From Bradyrhizobium sp. 141 (GTDB taxonomy: Bacteria; Pseudomonadota; Alphaproteobacteria; Rhizobiales; Xanthobacteraceae), in NCBI RefSeq assembly GCF_023074055.1, contig NZ_JADPKR010000080.1, forward strand, positions 228,142-292,141: DNA of 64,000 nt. The letters are read 5' to 3'. The notes under the pieces are model-generated. The model had not been told where the DNA came from and did no database searches. It saw only the letters and a program-made list of their open reading frames with translations. The translations under genes were made by a program, and so were the position numbers. Below are positions 10,601 through 21,683 of this stretch, one piece after another (positions within the stretch are counted from its first letter, which is position 1; each line of letters starts with the position of its first letter).

Positions 10601-10893
10601 GCAGCGAGGGGCGCCCCGTTGCCGATGCGGTGTGCGAGGGGGCGCTGACGCGGCTGCGCCCGGTGCTGATGACGGCGCTGGTTGCTTCGCTCGGCTTCGT
10701 GCCGATGGCGCTCGCCACCGGCTCCGGCGCCGAAGTGCAGCGGCCGCTTGCGACCGTGGTGATCGGCGGAATCATCTCCTCGACGGTGCTGACATTGCTG
10801 GTGCTGCCGGCGCTCTACGTGCTGTTCCGTCGTGACGCAGGCACCGAAACGCCTACAATGGCACCTGATTTGGCGACTTCCGGGGAGCGCTAG
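7675..10893 (+). CDS. czcA: Heavy-metal RND efflux pump, CzcA type (Zn/Co/Cd)
   Basis: Inner-membrane proton/metal antiporter of 1072 residues. TM4 contains DFGIIVDGAVIIVEN, placing Asp402, Asp408 and Glu415 at exactly the residue numbers of the essential proton-relay residues in Cupriavidus CzcA. This marks the divalent-metal HME1/HME2 branch, in contrast to the CusA-type pump at the start of the window. The CusA methionine triad is absent. The two periplasmic porter halves and two six-helix halves are complete. The reading frame overlaps the adaptor by 8 bases. The downstream CDF gene starts 3 bases after the stop, so it probably belongs to the same transcript. Confidence 0.95.
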   Translation: MIERLIAVSLQQRWLVLVLALGAIAFGAWNFQRLPIDAVPDITNVQVQINTRAPGYSPLETEQRITFPVETAMGGLPKLDYTRSLSRYGLSQVTVVFKDGTDIFFARQLVGERIQQVKDQLPAGVEVAMGPVSTGLGEIFMYTVEAKAGAKTQGGHDYSLTDLRTVQDWIIRPQLRNVPGVIEVNTIGGFERQFHVLPDPGKLMAYRLGFRDVMTALAANNANVGAGYIERNGEQYLVRSPGQVGNVSEIQDIVIGSRGGNPVRIRDVATVTEGRDLRTGAATWNGEETVLGTAMLLIGENSRSVARRVAARLEDIAKSLPEGVVTRTVYDRTDLVEATIRTVKNNLLEGAALVVAVLFLILGNIRAALVVACVIPLSMAMTITGMVETKVSANLMSLGAIDFGIIVDGAVIIVENCLRMLAAAQREKGGLLTTSERLRAILRGSSEVIKPSLFGTLIIAVVYLPVLTLTGVEGKMFTPMALTVLMALGAAVLFSITFVPAAVAIFVTGKVSEHENLFMRVAKRAYLPLLRFAIDNRGMVAIMAALIVIASGIAASRMGGEFIPSLDEGDVALASIRIPGTSLTQSLDLQKALEKRIKQIPEVKEFFTRIGTAEIATDPMSPAQTDGYVMLRPRAEWPDPGKTKSEVIEAIEHAADEIPGSAYEISQPIQFRVNELISGVRTDVGVKIFGDDLDILQGAAKQVEAAIRRIRGASDVKIEQVSGLPILTVRLDRQALARYGLSVGEVQGIVEIAVGGKSAGKLFEGDRRFDIVVRLPEHLRGNLEAIRAIPIPLPPGEEAGSGTAIRTALAASPLTQMRYVPLSSVATVDATPGPNQISRENGKRRIVVTANVRARDLGSFVSEAEAAVAEKVKLPPGYWIGWGGQFEQLVSATKRLTIVVPVALLLVFLLLFMGMGSAADAALVFSGVPLALTGGVAALMLRDIPLSISAGVGFIALSGVAVLNGLVIIAFIERLRSEGRPVADAVCEGALTRLRPVLMTALVASLGFVPMALATGSGAEVQRPLATVVIGGIISSTVLTLLVLPALYVLFRRDAGTETPTMAPDLATSGER

Positions 10894-10895
10894 AA

Positions 10896-11870
10896 TTGGG
10901 CAGCCACGACCATCACGGTCATCACCACCATGATCATGGCGACCATGCCCATGGTCATGGTCACGACCACAGTCATGGTCACGGCCACGTCCATGCGCCC
11001 GCGAATTTCGGCAAGGCGTTCGCGATCGGCATTTCGCTCAACACCGCGCTGGTCGTGGCCGAAGCGGTCTACGGCTATATCGGCAACTCCACCGCCCTGC
11101 TCGCGGACGCCGGCCATAATTTGTCCGATGTGCTCGGCCTGGTCGTGGCCTGGGGTGCCTCGATCGCGGCAAGGCGCGCGCCGAGCGGCCGCTTCACCTA
11201 CGGCTTTCGCGCCTCCACCATTCTGGCGGCGCTGGCCAATGCGGTGTTCCTGCTGGTCGCAACCGGCGCGATCGGCTGGGAGGCAATTTTGCGCCTGCGC
11301 GAGCCGGAGCCGGTCGCCGGCGTGACCGTGATGGTGGTGGCCGGCATCGGCATCCTCATCAACGGCTTGACCGCCATGCTGTTCGCAAGCGGACGCAAGG
11401 ACGACATCAACATCGAGGGCGCCTACTTGCACATGGCCGCCGACGCCGCGGTCTCGCTCGGCGTCGTGGTCTCGGCGGCGCTGATCATCTGGACCGGCTG
11501 GCTCTGGCTCGACCCCATCACCAGCCTTCTCATCTGCGCCACCATCCTGTGGAGCACGACCAGCCTCTTGCGCGGCTCCATCGACATGTCGATGGCAGCA
11601 GTGCCCAAAGGCACCGACCTCGCCGCGATCAGGGCGTTCTTGCTCGCGCGGCCCGGCGTCTCGGCGATCCACGATCTCCACGTCTGGCCGATCTCGACCA
11701 CCGAGACCGCCCTGACCTGCCATCTCGTCATGCCCGCCGGAGCCGACGATGCGTTCCTGATGGAGACCGCGCAGCTGCTGAAGGCGTCGTTCCGCATCGG
11801 CCACACCACGCTTCAGGTGGAAACGCATTCGGACAATGGCTGCGCGCTGGCGCCGGATGATGTGGTGTGA
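10896..11870 (+). CDS. CDF cation exporter with His-rich N-terminus (CzcD/DmeF-like)
   Basis: Cation diffusion facilitator, 324 residues. The start is a TTG two bases after the czcA stop, chosen because GGGGAG at 10882-10887 lies 8 bases upstream and no ATG lies near. Residues 4-33 contain 17 histidines, a metal-binding tail like that of CzcD/DmeF/ZitB. The transport-site motifs are canonical: HNLSD in TM2 and HMAAD in TM5, followed by a cytoplasmic domain of about 85 residues with conserved HDLHVWPIS. It would move Zn, Co or Ni from cytoplasm to periplasm, where the CzcCBA pump can expel it. The exact metal is not decidable. Confidence 0.93.
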   Translation: MGSHDHHGHHHHDHGDHAHGHGHDHSHGHGHVHAPANFGKAFAIGISLNTALVVAEAVYGYIGNSTALLADAGHNLSDVLGLVVAWGASIAARRAPSGRFTYGFRASTILAALANAVFLLVATGAIGWEAILRLREPEPVAGVTVMVVAGIGILINGLTAMLFASGRKDDINIEGAYLHMAADAAVSLGVVVSAALIIWTGWLWLDPITSLLICATILWSTTSLLRGSIDMSMAAVPKGTDLAAIRAFLLARPGVSAIHDLHVWPISTTETALTCHLVMPAGADDAFLMETAQLLKASFRIGHTTLQVETHSDNGCALAPDDVV

Positions 11871-11892
11871 GGCGGCACAGCTCCATCCACGT

Positions 11893-11979
11893 CGTCATTG
11901 CGAGCGCAGCGAAGCAATCCAGACTGTCTCCGCGGAGGCGCTCTGGATTGCTTCGTCGCAAGTGCTCCTCGCAATGACG
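11893..11979. repeat. Dispersed palindromic intergenic element, copy 1
   Basis: Imperfect inverted repeat of about 87 bp. The outer arms read CGTCATTGCGAG and its complement; the inner arms carry GAAGCAATCCAGA and its complement. A second full copy lies at 48793-48877 and an abrupt half copy near 41207. It sits between a CDF gene and a convergent methyltransferase and could fold in RNA from either strand. Confidence 0.85.
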
Positions 11980-12001
11980 GCGGAGAGAGATTCGCCTACG
12001 C

Positions 12002-12862
12002 CTACCCCGCCTTCGCCGTTACGATCCAGATCGCGCCCTGTAGCGCCACGCTCTGCCCCTTCAATAATGGCGCGAGCATCTCGCGGATCGAGGCCTTGGC
12101 GGCCGCATACGTCTCCGGCGGATGGCCCTGCAGCGCGCGGCTGGCCGGGCCGATCTGCAACGCGCCGTCCACGGCCGCATCGAGGCCGCCGCCGATCGCG
12201 ACATCCATCGCCAGATTGTGCGGCTCCATCGCGACGTCGACGAAGCCCGCTCCCTTCAGGATGCGCATCACGCGCTCTTCCGAGGCGAACGCGAACGGGC
12301 CCGGCTCCTCCGGCCCGACCGGCGGCATTTTCGGCACGTGTTTGTAGACCGCCATCAGCGGCGCCATCATCCAGGGGTTTTCCTTCGGCTCGCGCCAGCA
12401 GGCGAAGGCGAGCCGCCCGGTCGGCTTCAGCGCGCGGCGGAGGTTGGTGAACGACGCAATGGGATCGGCAAAGAACATCACGCCGAAACGCGAGGCCAGC
12501 AGGTCAAAGCTTGCCGGCTCGAATGGATGCACCGTCGCATCCGCCAGCACGAAATCGAGCGGCAGGCCTTTTGGCGCAAACGCGCGCGCCTGTGACAGCA
12601 TCGGTTCGGACACGTCGAGACCGAGCGCAAAACCGTTCGGGGACACCGCCTTCGCGAACGCGAACGTCGTCGCGCCGGAGCCGCAACCGACATCGAGGAC
12701 GCGCTCGCCCGGCTTCGGCTTGGCGCGGTCGATCAGCGCGTCGGCAATGGGGCCGAGCAGGCTCTCCTGCGCCGCATGGCGATCAGCCCAGCGCTGCCCG
12801 CTCGGGCCGTTCCAATAGGCGATCTGGTCGGCGTTCTCGGCGTGTCCGCTTGGTTGTTGCAT
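12002..12862 (-). CDS. Class I SAM-dependent methyltransferase
   Basis: Methyltransferase with a Rossmann SAM-binding core: motif I is VLDVGCGSGATTFAFA, followed by an acidic motif II region (LGLDVSEPM), LADATVHPFEP and FDLLASRFGVMFF, as in UbiE/COQ5-like Methyltransf_11/25 proteins. The substrate cannot be told. The start at 12862 (286 residues) has GAGG five bases upstream; an in-frame ATG at 12877 would add five residues. The longer open frame towards 13066 is Arg/Ser-rich and not protein-like. The gene is alone on its strand, with a palindromic element downstream. Confidence 0.85.
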   Translation of the reverse strand: MQQPSGHAENADQIAYWNGPSGQRWADRHAAQESLLGPIADALIDRAKPKPGERVLDVGCGSGATTFAFAKAVSPNGFALGLDVSEPMLSQARAFAPKGLPLDFVLADATVHPFEPASFDLLASRFGVMFFADPIASFTNLRRALKPTGRLAFACWREPKENPWMMAPLMAVYKHVPKMPPVGPEEPGPFAFASEERVMRILKGAGFVDVAMEPHNLAMDVAIGGGLDAAVDGALQIGPASRALQGHPPETYAAAKASIREMLAPLLKGQSVALQGAIWIVTAKAG

Positions 12863-13145
12863 GATATCCTCGGTCATTCCCACTCGCGATGCCCGTCCCG
12901 TCGCGGTGCTACGACCGCACAGCGGCGATATCACATCGGAATGTCCGGCGCACCCTTTCCCGGAACCGAGGCTGGCTGAGTGCCGCTCTCCTTCGCGACG
13001 CTGGGACGTCGCCGGACCCGACGCAGCCGGTCTCATCCGTGCGCATTGCGGCCGCATTGGTTTCACCGAACGGCCACATCGGAATCAGATGCCGACCCGA
13101 TTTCCTCGATAGGTTCGCCGCTCCTCAAACTGGAAAGGCATGTCC

Positions 13146-13502
13146 ATGCGCAGCTTCACGGCATCCGTCATCGTTGCAGCTCTCTCCCTCGGAACACCTG
13201 CTCTGGTGCAGGCACAGGGCGCATCGTCGCAACCCGGCGCGGAACAGCCCTCCACGCAGTCCAGCACGGAGATCCGGAGCATACAGGTTGTGGACATCAA
13301 GGAATTGCAGCCGTCGGTGCGCGCGAAAGTCGATGAACTGGTGGCGCACACAACCGATCAAGACATCCAGTCGCTTCGGCAGTCCATCGACGCCACGCCG
13401 CAGGCCGCCTCCGTGCTCAAGGCCAAGGGCTTGAGTTCGTCACAAGTCGTCGCGATCAACATCGCCGACGGTGTCCTGACGATGTTCACCAAGACAGCCT
13501 GA
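13146..13502 (+). CDS. Small secreted protein of unknown function
   Basis: A 118-residue protein with a clear Sec signal peptide (MRSFTASVIVAALSLGTPALVQA, cleavage near AQG) and a mature part of about 95 residues. The mature part is Ser/Gln-rich first and then amphipathic (VVDIKELQPSVRAKVDELV). No known family was recognised. The start at 13146 is preferred over the in-frame ATG at 13140 because GGAAAGG at 13132-13138 is spaced correctly only for the former. A strong hairpin follows at 13594. It stands alone, with no operon partners. Confidence 0.7.
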   Translation: MRSFTASVIVAALSLGTPALVQAQGASSQPGAEQPSTQSSTEIRSIQVVDIKELQPSVRAKVDELVAHTTDQDIQSLRQSIDATPQAASVLKAKGLSSSQVVAINIADGVLTMFTKTA

Positions 13503-13593
13503 CATCAGACGGATTCGAGGCGCATCACGGCGGCGGCGAGCCTGATCGCCGCCTCCTCGGCCGGGCAACGATATCCGCGGAACGAAGAGAATT

Positions 13594-13619
13594 GCCCTGC
13601 AGCGGGTCTGCTGCAGGGC
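13594..13619 (+). terminator. Hairpin downstream of the small secreted protein gene
   Basis: Perfect 10-bp stem GCCCTGCAGC / GCTGCAGGGC with a 6-base loop, 91 bases after the stop codon. No U-run follows, so it could be a transcript-end stabiliser rather than a classical intrinsic terminator. Confidence 0.45.
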
Positions 13620-13680
13620 TGCCCTATTCGAACCGGACTTCCTCAGAGAGGATGCCTGCCGATAAACGTTAATCCAACTT

Positions 13681-13705
13681 TGTGACCGCCGTCACAGAAC
13701 GGCGG
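13681..13705. promoter_or_regulatory. CRP-like palindrome plus hairpin upstream of the caspase-fold gene
   Basis: 13681-13696 reads TGTGA-CCGCCG-TCACA, a perfect match to the TGTGA-N6-TCACA consensus of CRP/FNR-family regulators, 63 bases before the start codon at 13759. The same bases overlap a second structure, CCGCCGT / ACGGCGG (13686-13705), which could form a hairpin in a transcript. Binding by a CRP-like protein is an inference from the motif. Confidence 0.5.
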
Positions 13706-13758
13706 CTTGCCTTTAGAGAGACTCTGGATAGTCTGATTGCAGGCGATCCGGGGGCAGC

Positions 13759-15606
13759 ATGGCCGTTCTACGGCTCACCATTCTTTTTTTCCTGGCCTGT
13801 TGGCTCGGTCTTGGCGACGCGAGGGCCGAGAAGCGCGTCGCGCTGGTGATCGGCAATTCCGCCTATAAGAGCGCACCCAGACTGACCAACCCGGTGAATG
13901 ATGCGAGCCTCGTCGGCGGCATGTTCAGGAAGGCCGGGTTCGATAGCGTCGACGTCAAGCTGGACCTCAATGCCGCCGAGATGCGCCGGGCGCTCCGCGA
14001 CTTCGGCGGCAGGACGCGCGAAGCCGATGTGGCCGTGGTCTACTATGCCGGTCACGGCATCGAGCTGGACGGCACCAACTATTTGATCCCCACCGATGCC
14101 ACGCTCGAGACCGACAGTGATGTGCTCGACGAGACGCTGCCGCTGGAACGCGCCCTGTTCGCGGTCGAGCCGGCCAAGCAGCTCCGCCTTGTGATCCTGG
14201 ATGCCTGCCGCGACAATCCGTTCTCCAAAACCATGAAGCGGACGATTGCCGCGCGCGCCATCGGCCGCGGCCTTGCCAAGGTCGAGCCGACCAGTCCGAA
14301 CACCATGATCGCCTTTGCGGCCAAGGCCGGCTCGACCGCCTCGGACGGCGATTCCAGGAACAGCCCGTTTGCCGCTGCGCTGGTCGAACGGCTCCCCACC
14401 CCCGGGCTCGATCTGCGCAAAGCGTTCGGCTTCGTCCGCGACGATGTTCTCAAGAACACCGGCTACAAGCAGGAGCCCTATGTCTACGGCTCGCTCGGCG
14501 GCGACGACGTGCCCCTGATTGCGGCGAAGCCTGTCGTCGTCGGCCCCCAAGCAAACCCCGACAGCGAGATCCGGCGTGACTACGAACTGGCGCTTCAGCT
14601 CGGGACACGTGACGGATGGACCGCCTTCCTCAACCGCTTTCCGAGCGGCTTCTACACCGATCTGGCCAAAGGCCAGTTGAACAAGATCGCCGCCGAGGAA
14701 ACCCGCGCGACCACGGCAGACAAGGCCCGGCAGGCGGAAGAGGAGAAGGCCCGACTCGCCGCGGAGCGCGCCAACAAGGCCGAACAGGACAAGGCGGCGG
14801 CCGCAGCCAAGGCCGCCGAGGAAAAGCGTCATGCGGCCGAGAAGGCCAAGCAGGTGGAGGAAGCCAGGGCCGCCGCAGCCGAGCAGCGCCGGAAGGAAGC
14901 AGAGGCGGCCGCTGCAAAGGCATTGGCCGACAAGCAAGCCGCCGAGAAGGCGTTGGCCGAGAAGCTCGCCAGCGACAAGCTCGCAGCTGAGCTGGCCGCC
15001 AAACAGGTAGCCGAGAAACAATCCTCCGCGAGTGAACAGAAGGTCGCAGCCGTAGCGCCCTCCTCGACCCCGCCTTCGATGTCGCCGCAGGAAACGACGA
15101 AGCTGGTTCAGGCGGAGCTGCGCCGGGTCGGCTGTCTCAGCGCCTCCGCGGATGGCGACTGGAACGCGTCGTCACAACGCTCGCTGACGCTATTCAACAA
15201 ATATGCCGGCACGAAATTCGACGCCAAGCTCGCGAGCTTCGATGTGCTGGACGCGATCAAGGCCAAGCCGGGACGCGTATGCCCGCTGCTCTGCGACCAC
15301 GGCTTCAAGGCCGACGGCGACGCGTGCGTGAAGATCACCTGCCGCGCCGGCTACCGCGTGAATGACGACAATGAATGCGAGAAGGTGCAGGACAAGAAGC
15401 CGGTCGCTACGCGCGAGGATGCCAGCAAGCGGGAAGATCAGCGGAAGCAGGTCGAAACAGCGCCGGCAAAGCCGCAGGCGTCGGGACAATATGTCTGTAA
15501 CCAGGGTGGCTGTCGCCCAGTTGGTCCAGGGTGTCGACTTGTCCAAGGCCAAGCGTACGGCTTAAACGGCCTCGGAGCCAACACGAACCGGGAAGTCTGC
15601 CACTAA
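13759..15606 (+). CDS. Secreted caspase-fold (peptidase C14) protein with Cys-rich C-terminus
   Basis: A 615-residue exported protein. Residues 1-23 are a signal peptide ending ARA. Residues about 25-245 are a caspase p20 domain with an intact dyad: His99 in YYAGHG and Cys150 in LDACRDNPF. A short helical segment (about 275-315, DYELALQLGTRDGWTAFL) leads into a Lys/Ala/Glu-rich coiled coil (about 315-430). Next is a peptidoglycan-binding-like segment (TKLVQAELRRVGCLS...) and a tail with several paired cysteines (CPLLCDHGF, CVKITCRAGY, CNQGGC). Such metacaspase-like proteins are frequent in Bradyrhizobium, with unknown substrates. The Cys-rich end suggests disulfides in the periplasm. The CRP-like site upstream may control it. 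Confidence 0.88.
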   Translation: MAVLRLTILFFLACWLGLGDARAEKRVALVIGNSAYKSAPRLTNPVNDASLVGGMFRKAGFDSVDVKLDLNAAEMRRALRDFGGRTREADVAVVYYAGHGIELDGTNYLIPTDATLETDSDVLDETLPLERALFAVEPAKQLRLVILDACRDNPFSKTMKRTIAARAIGRGLAKVEPTSPNTMIAFAAKAGSTASDGDSRNSPFAAALVERLPTPGLDLRKAFGFVRDDVLKNTGYKQEPYVYGSLGGDDVPLIAAKPVVVGPQANPDSEIRRDYELALQLGTRDGWTAFLNRFPSGFYTDLAKGQLNKIAAEETRATTADKARQAEEEKARLAAERANKAEQDKAAAAAKAAEEKRHAAEKAKQVEEARAAAAEQRRKEAEAAAAKALADKQAAEKALAEKLASDKLAAELAAKQVAEKQSSASEQKVAAVAPSSTPPSMSPQETTKLVQAELRRVGCLSASADGDWNASSQRSLTLFNKYAGTKFDAKLASFDVLDAIKAKPGRVCPLLCDHGFKADGDACVKITCRAGYRVNDDNECEKVQDKKPVATREDASKREDQRKQVETAPAKPQASGQYVCNQGGCRPVGPGCRLVQGQAYGLNGLGANTNREVCH

Positions 15607-15686
15607 GCTTGCGAGTCCCTAGGCCGTAGGTTGCCTCGATCGCCGTTACTGCCCTTCGCGTCAATGGCGTTCTGAGGCTGGCTTGC

Positions 15687-15719
15687 CCAGCCGTAGCTCG
15701 CGAAGCGAGCGAAGGCTGG
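15687..15719. repeat. Palindromic element abutting tRNA-Val
   Basis: CCAGCC at 15687-15692 pairs with GGCTGG at 15714-15719 around an inner GCTCGC/GCGAGC stem. The last three bases are also the encoded CCA end of the tRNA-Val gene, so the structure begins inside the tRNA 3' end. It may serve as the tRNA transcript's 3' hairpin. Confidence 0.6.
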
Positions 15720-15793
15720 TGGGCGGTCACGGATTCGAACCGCGGACCCTCTCGGTGTAAACGAGATGCTCTAACCAGCTGAGCTAACCGCCC
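15717..15793 (-). tRNA. tRNA-Val (anticodon UAC)
   Basis: Cloverleaf on the minus strand: acceptor arm GGGCGGT pairing with ACCGCCC, D-arm with AGCTCAGCTGGTTAGAGC, anticodon stem TCTCG/CGAGA enclosing TTTACAC (anticodon TAC), T-arm with GGTTCGAATCC, and an encoded CCA. There is no long variable arm. The convergent caspase-fold gene ends 110 bases away. Confidence 0.97.
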
Positions 15794-15842
15794 CTCGCCG
15801 CCTCTTTATCCCTACCCGCCCCCGGTGGGCAAGTACGGAACC

Positions 15843-16247
15843 TCAATCCCCCGGCCTCCCCGGCAGCAGCGGCACGGCGTCGATCCACACCGCCGCGGAC
15901 TGGCACCAGATCTGCCTGACGGGCCGCAGCTTATCGCGCTGGCGGATAGAGCCCCAGCGAATGCCCCAATCGTCGGCCTCCTCGCCCTCGCCGCTGGTGA
16001 ACAGCGGGGAACCGCAATCGGCGCAGAAATGCTGGAAGCGCATCCGGCCGTTGTCGCCGCGCTTGCCGTAGATCTTGGGCGTGCCGCCGGTCAGGCGGAC
16101 ATCGGCCTTGGTGCAGACTGCCGTCACCCGGAACGGCGAGCCGGTCAGCGTCTGACAATCGGTGCAGTGGCAGACCGAAACCGCCGCGGGGTCGATCTCG
16201 GCCTCGAAGGTGATTTTTCCGCAATGGCATTGCCCGTCGATCCGCAT
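15843..16247 (-). CDS. GFA-family (glutathione-dependent formaldehyde-activating fold) zinc protein
   Basis: A 134-residue protein of the GFA/DUF636 Mss4-like fold. Zinc-site cysteines are present: CHCG near the N-terminus, CHCTDC, and FCADCGSPLF in the second half. Few members have proven enzyme activity and the name should not be read as function. The start at 16247 is preceded by GAGG; the in-frame extension to 16307 runs through the lon terminator and is rejected. Gene order (lon, terminator, GFA, tRNA-Val) on the same strand suggests a separate transcript. Confidence 0.88.
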   Translation of the reverse strand: MRIDGQCHCGKITFEAEIDPAAVSVCHCTDCQTLTGSPFRVTAVCTKADVRLTGGTPKIYGKRGDNGRMRFQHFCADCGSPLFTSGEGEEADDWGIRWGSIRQRDKLRPVRQIWCQSAAVWIDAVPLLPGRPGD

Positions 16248-16273
16248 CGCCCTCGTTTCCTTGCCCCAAAACA

Positions 16274-16299
16274 AAAACGGCGCCCGAAGGCGCCGTTTT
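16274..16299 (-). terminator. Intrinsic terminator of lon
   Basis: Perfect 11-bp stem AAAACGGCGCC / GGCGCCGTTTT with CGAA loop, 19 bases downstream of the lon stop. A-tracts and T-tracts on both sides make it active in either direction. Confidence 0.88.
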
Positions 16300-16317
16300 A
16301 TCATCATTTGCGATGGC

Positions 16318-18741
<2,424 letters not shown>

Positions 18742-18909
18742 GGCCTTTTCCTTTTGCTTTGCCCCCTCGCATGCAGCCCGCTGATCATGCGCAACCGCCA
18801 CAAGGTGCCGACGTGATCCGCAAGACCGGTCGGTCCTCAGAAAAGTTGGACCGGCTCGCCGGATCGGAACTGAGGCGAATCTGGAAGAGAATTTTCGCTC
18901 GCCGCCGAC

Positions 18910-18940
18910 ATTAGGTGGCTATCGACCCGGGGGGTGTCAA
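18910..18940 (-). promoter_or_regulatory. Putative lon promoter
   Basis: On the minus strand, CTTGACA (complement of 18935-18941) is followed about 17 bases later by CCACCTAAT (complement of 18910-18918). The -35 element fits either the housekeeping or the heat-shock sigma factor; the -10 is a weak match. Heat-shock control of lon is known in other bacteria and is only inferred here. No other gene is seen in 18742-19064. Confidence 0.4.
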
Positions 18941-19064
18941 GTCATTGAAAAACGCGCGCCATCAGGCGCTTACGCAACGCGGTAAGCGACGCAACACCGG
19001 CTGCGGAGATACACTTCCGCAGCCCGACTTGAAGATACAATTGGAGCGTTCCAGCGCCGCCGGA

Positions 19065-20336
<1,272 letters not shown>

Positions 20337-20794
20337 TCATGTCTCCGTCCGCGGTTCGATCCCGTTCCGCTCGATCGCTCCATTCCGGCACGGTGGCCGG
20401 CTTGAAGCTTAAGTAGAGCAAATTGCGTACCAAAAAAGACCCTACGCGTTACATCCCGTGCGAATCACGGTCGCTCGATTCTCCGCGATCTTAGCCGATC
20501 ATTCGTAGCCAACCATGCTGTCACCCGACTATCAAGAATTCGCTAATCGGGGGTCGCCGGCTACCCGTGACAATACCGTGATTTCCGGTCTTGGCACGGG
20601 CGAAGTGATCGAAATCACCCCGGCGTTGCTGGATTGCCACGAAAAACAAGCACGAAAGCGGAACTTTCTGCCTGTCGCAGGGCGCAAAACTGCGTTTTGC
20701 AGCGCGCACACGCGCCCATAGCGTGAACACGAACCTGATGGTGCGCGACGATCCCAAGAGGTTGCCGAGGGATCGTCGTCACACTCCAGTAGTG
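20337..20794. other. clpP-clpX intergenic region without a gene
   Basis: No reading frame here resembles a protein. The region should hold the clpX promoter. Near clpP lies a hairpin (20746-20778, described separately), and GCAAAAC-TGC-GTTTTGC is a small perfect inverted repeat at about 20684-20700. Confidence 0.6.
20746..20778 (-). terminator. Hairpin downstream of clpP
   Basis: Perfect 10-bp stem CGACGATCCC / GGGATCGTCG with a 13-base loop, 17 bases after the clpP stop. A U-run is absent, so termination strength is uncertain. Confidence 0.5.
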
Positions 20795-21430
20795 TTACGG
20801 AGTCTTCGCCCCTGCCGCTTCCTCAGCGCGCTTGTCGATGACCCTGTCGACCAGGCCGAACTCCTTGGCGTCGTTCGCCGTCAGGAACTTGTCGCGCTCC
20901 AGCGCGTCCTCGATCGACTTGTAGGTCTGGCCGGTGTGCTTCACGTAGATCTCGTTGAGCCGCTTCTTCAGGTTCAGGATTTCCTGAGCGTGCAGCATGA
21001 TGTCGGTGGCTTGGCCCTGGAAGCCGCCAGAGGGCTGATGCACCATGATGCGTGCGTTCGGCAGCGAGAAGCGCATGTCCTTCTCGCCGGCGCAGAGCAG
21101 CAGCGAGCCCATCGAGGCGGCCTGCCCCGTGCACAGCGTCGAAACGGGCGGGCGGATGAACTGCATGGTGTCGTAGATCGCAAGGCCCGACGTCACCACG
21201 CCGCCCGGCGAGTTGATGTACATCGAGATTTCCTTCTTCGGATTTTCCGCCTCAAGGAACAAGAGCTGCGCGACGACGAGCGTCGACATGCCGTCCTCGA
21301 CCGGCCCGGTCAGGAAGATGATGCGCTCCTTCAGGAGACGAGAGAAAATGTCGTAGGCGCGCTCGCCACGGTTGGTCTGCTCGACCACCATGGGCACGAG
21401 GTTCATGTAGGTTTCAACCGGATCGCGCAT
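20795..21430 (-). CDS. clpP: ClpP, proteolytic subunit of Clp protease
   Basis: Self-compartmentalised serine peptidase, 211 residues. The catalytic triad is visible: Ser106 (GQAASMGS), His131 (RIMVHQPSGG) and Asp180 (ALERD). The N-terminal DPVETYMNLVPMVVEQT and HTGQTYKSIEDALERD segments are typical of alphaproteobacterial ClpP1. It partners ClpX, encoded downstream, and probably ClpA elsewhere. With tig upstream the order tig-clpP-clpX-lon is the conserved protein quality-control cluster. Confidence 0.98.
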   Translation of the reverse strand: MRDPVETYMNLVPMVVEQTNRGERAYDIFSRLLKERIIFLTGPVEDGMSTLVVAQLLFLEAENPKKEISMYINSPGGVVTSGLAIYDTMQFIRPPVSTLCTGQAASMGSLLLCAGEKDMRFSLPNARIMVHQPSGGFQGQATDIMLHAQEILNLKKRLNEIYVKHTGQTYKSIEDALERDKFLTANDAKEFGLVDRVIDKRAEEAAGAKTP

Positions 21431-21631
21431 GAGTCACCTAGGGTTTTCGGAGACGGACATCGCCGGGCCTGGCTGCCAGTTTGGCTTGCCGGAAGGGCGA
21501 ATGGACGTCCTGTGATGCAGGAACTTGGGTAGAGGTAGAAGGCGTACCGACAGATATAGCCCAATTCGCTTCTGACAAGTGCGGAGCGCATTAAGGCTTA
21601 ATCCGTCGGGCAGTTGAAGCTGATTCGCACA

Positions 21632-21669
21632 AAGAGGCCCAGCCGGCCATCTGGCTAGCTGGGCCTCTT
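21632..21669. terminator. Strong hairpin between tig and clpP
   Basis: 12-bp perfect stem AAGAGGCCCAGC / GCTGGGCCTCTT with a 14-base loop. It lies 153 bases beyond the tig stop and upstream of clpP, so it may end tig transcripts; only a short T-rich stretch follows. The tig-clpP spacer (21431-21821) has no gene and is filled by this hairpin, a tandem repeat and a dispersed element. Confidence 0.5.
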
Positions 21670-21683
21670 CGCTGATCATCCTT

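Noticed and set aside
12862..13066. Longer N-terminal extension of the methyltransferase
   Set aside because: The extension is Arg/Ser-rich with no conserved N-terminal domain; internal starts have better sites.
20515..20757. Small open frames between clpX and clpP
   Set aside because: No ribosome-binding site of note and no protein-like pattern; treated as a spacer with promoter and hairpin.
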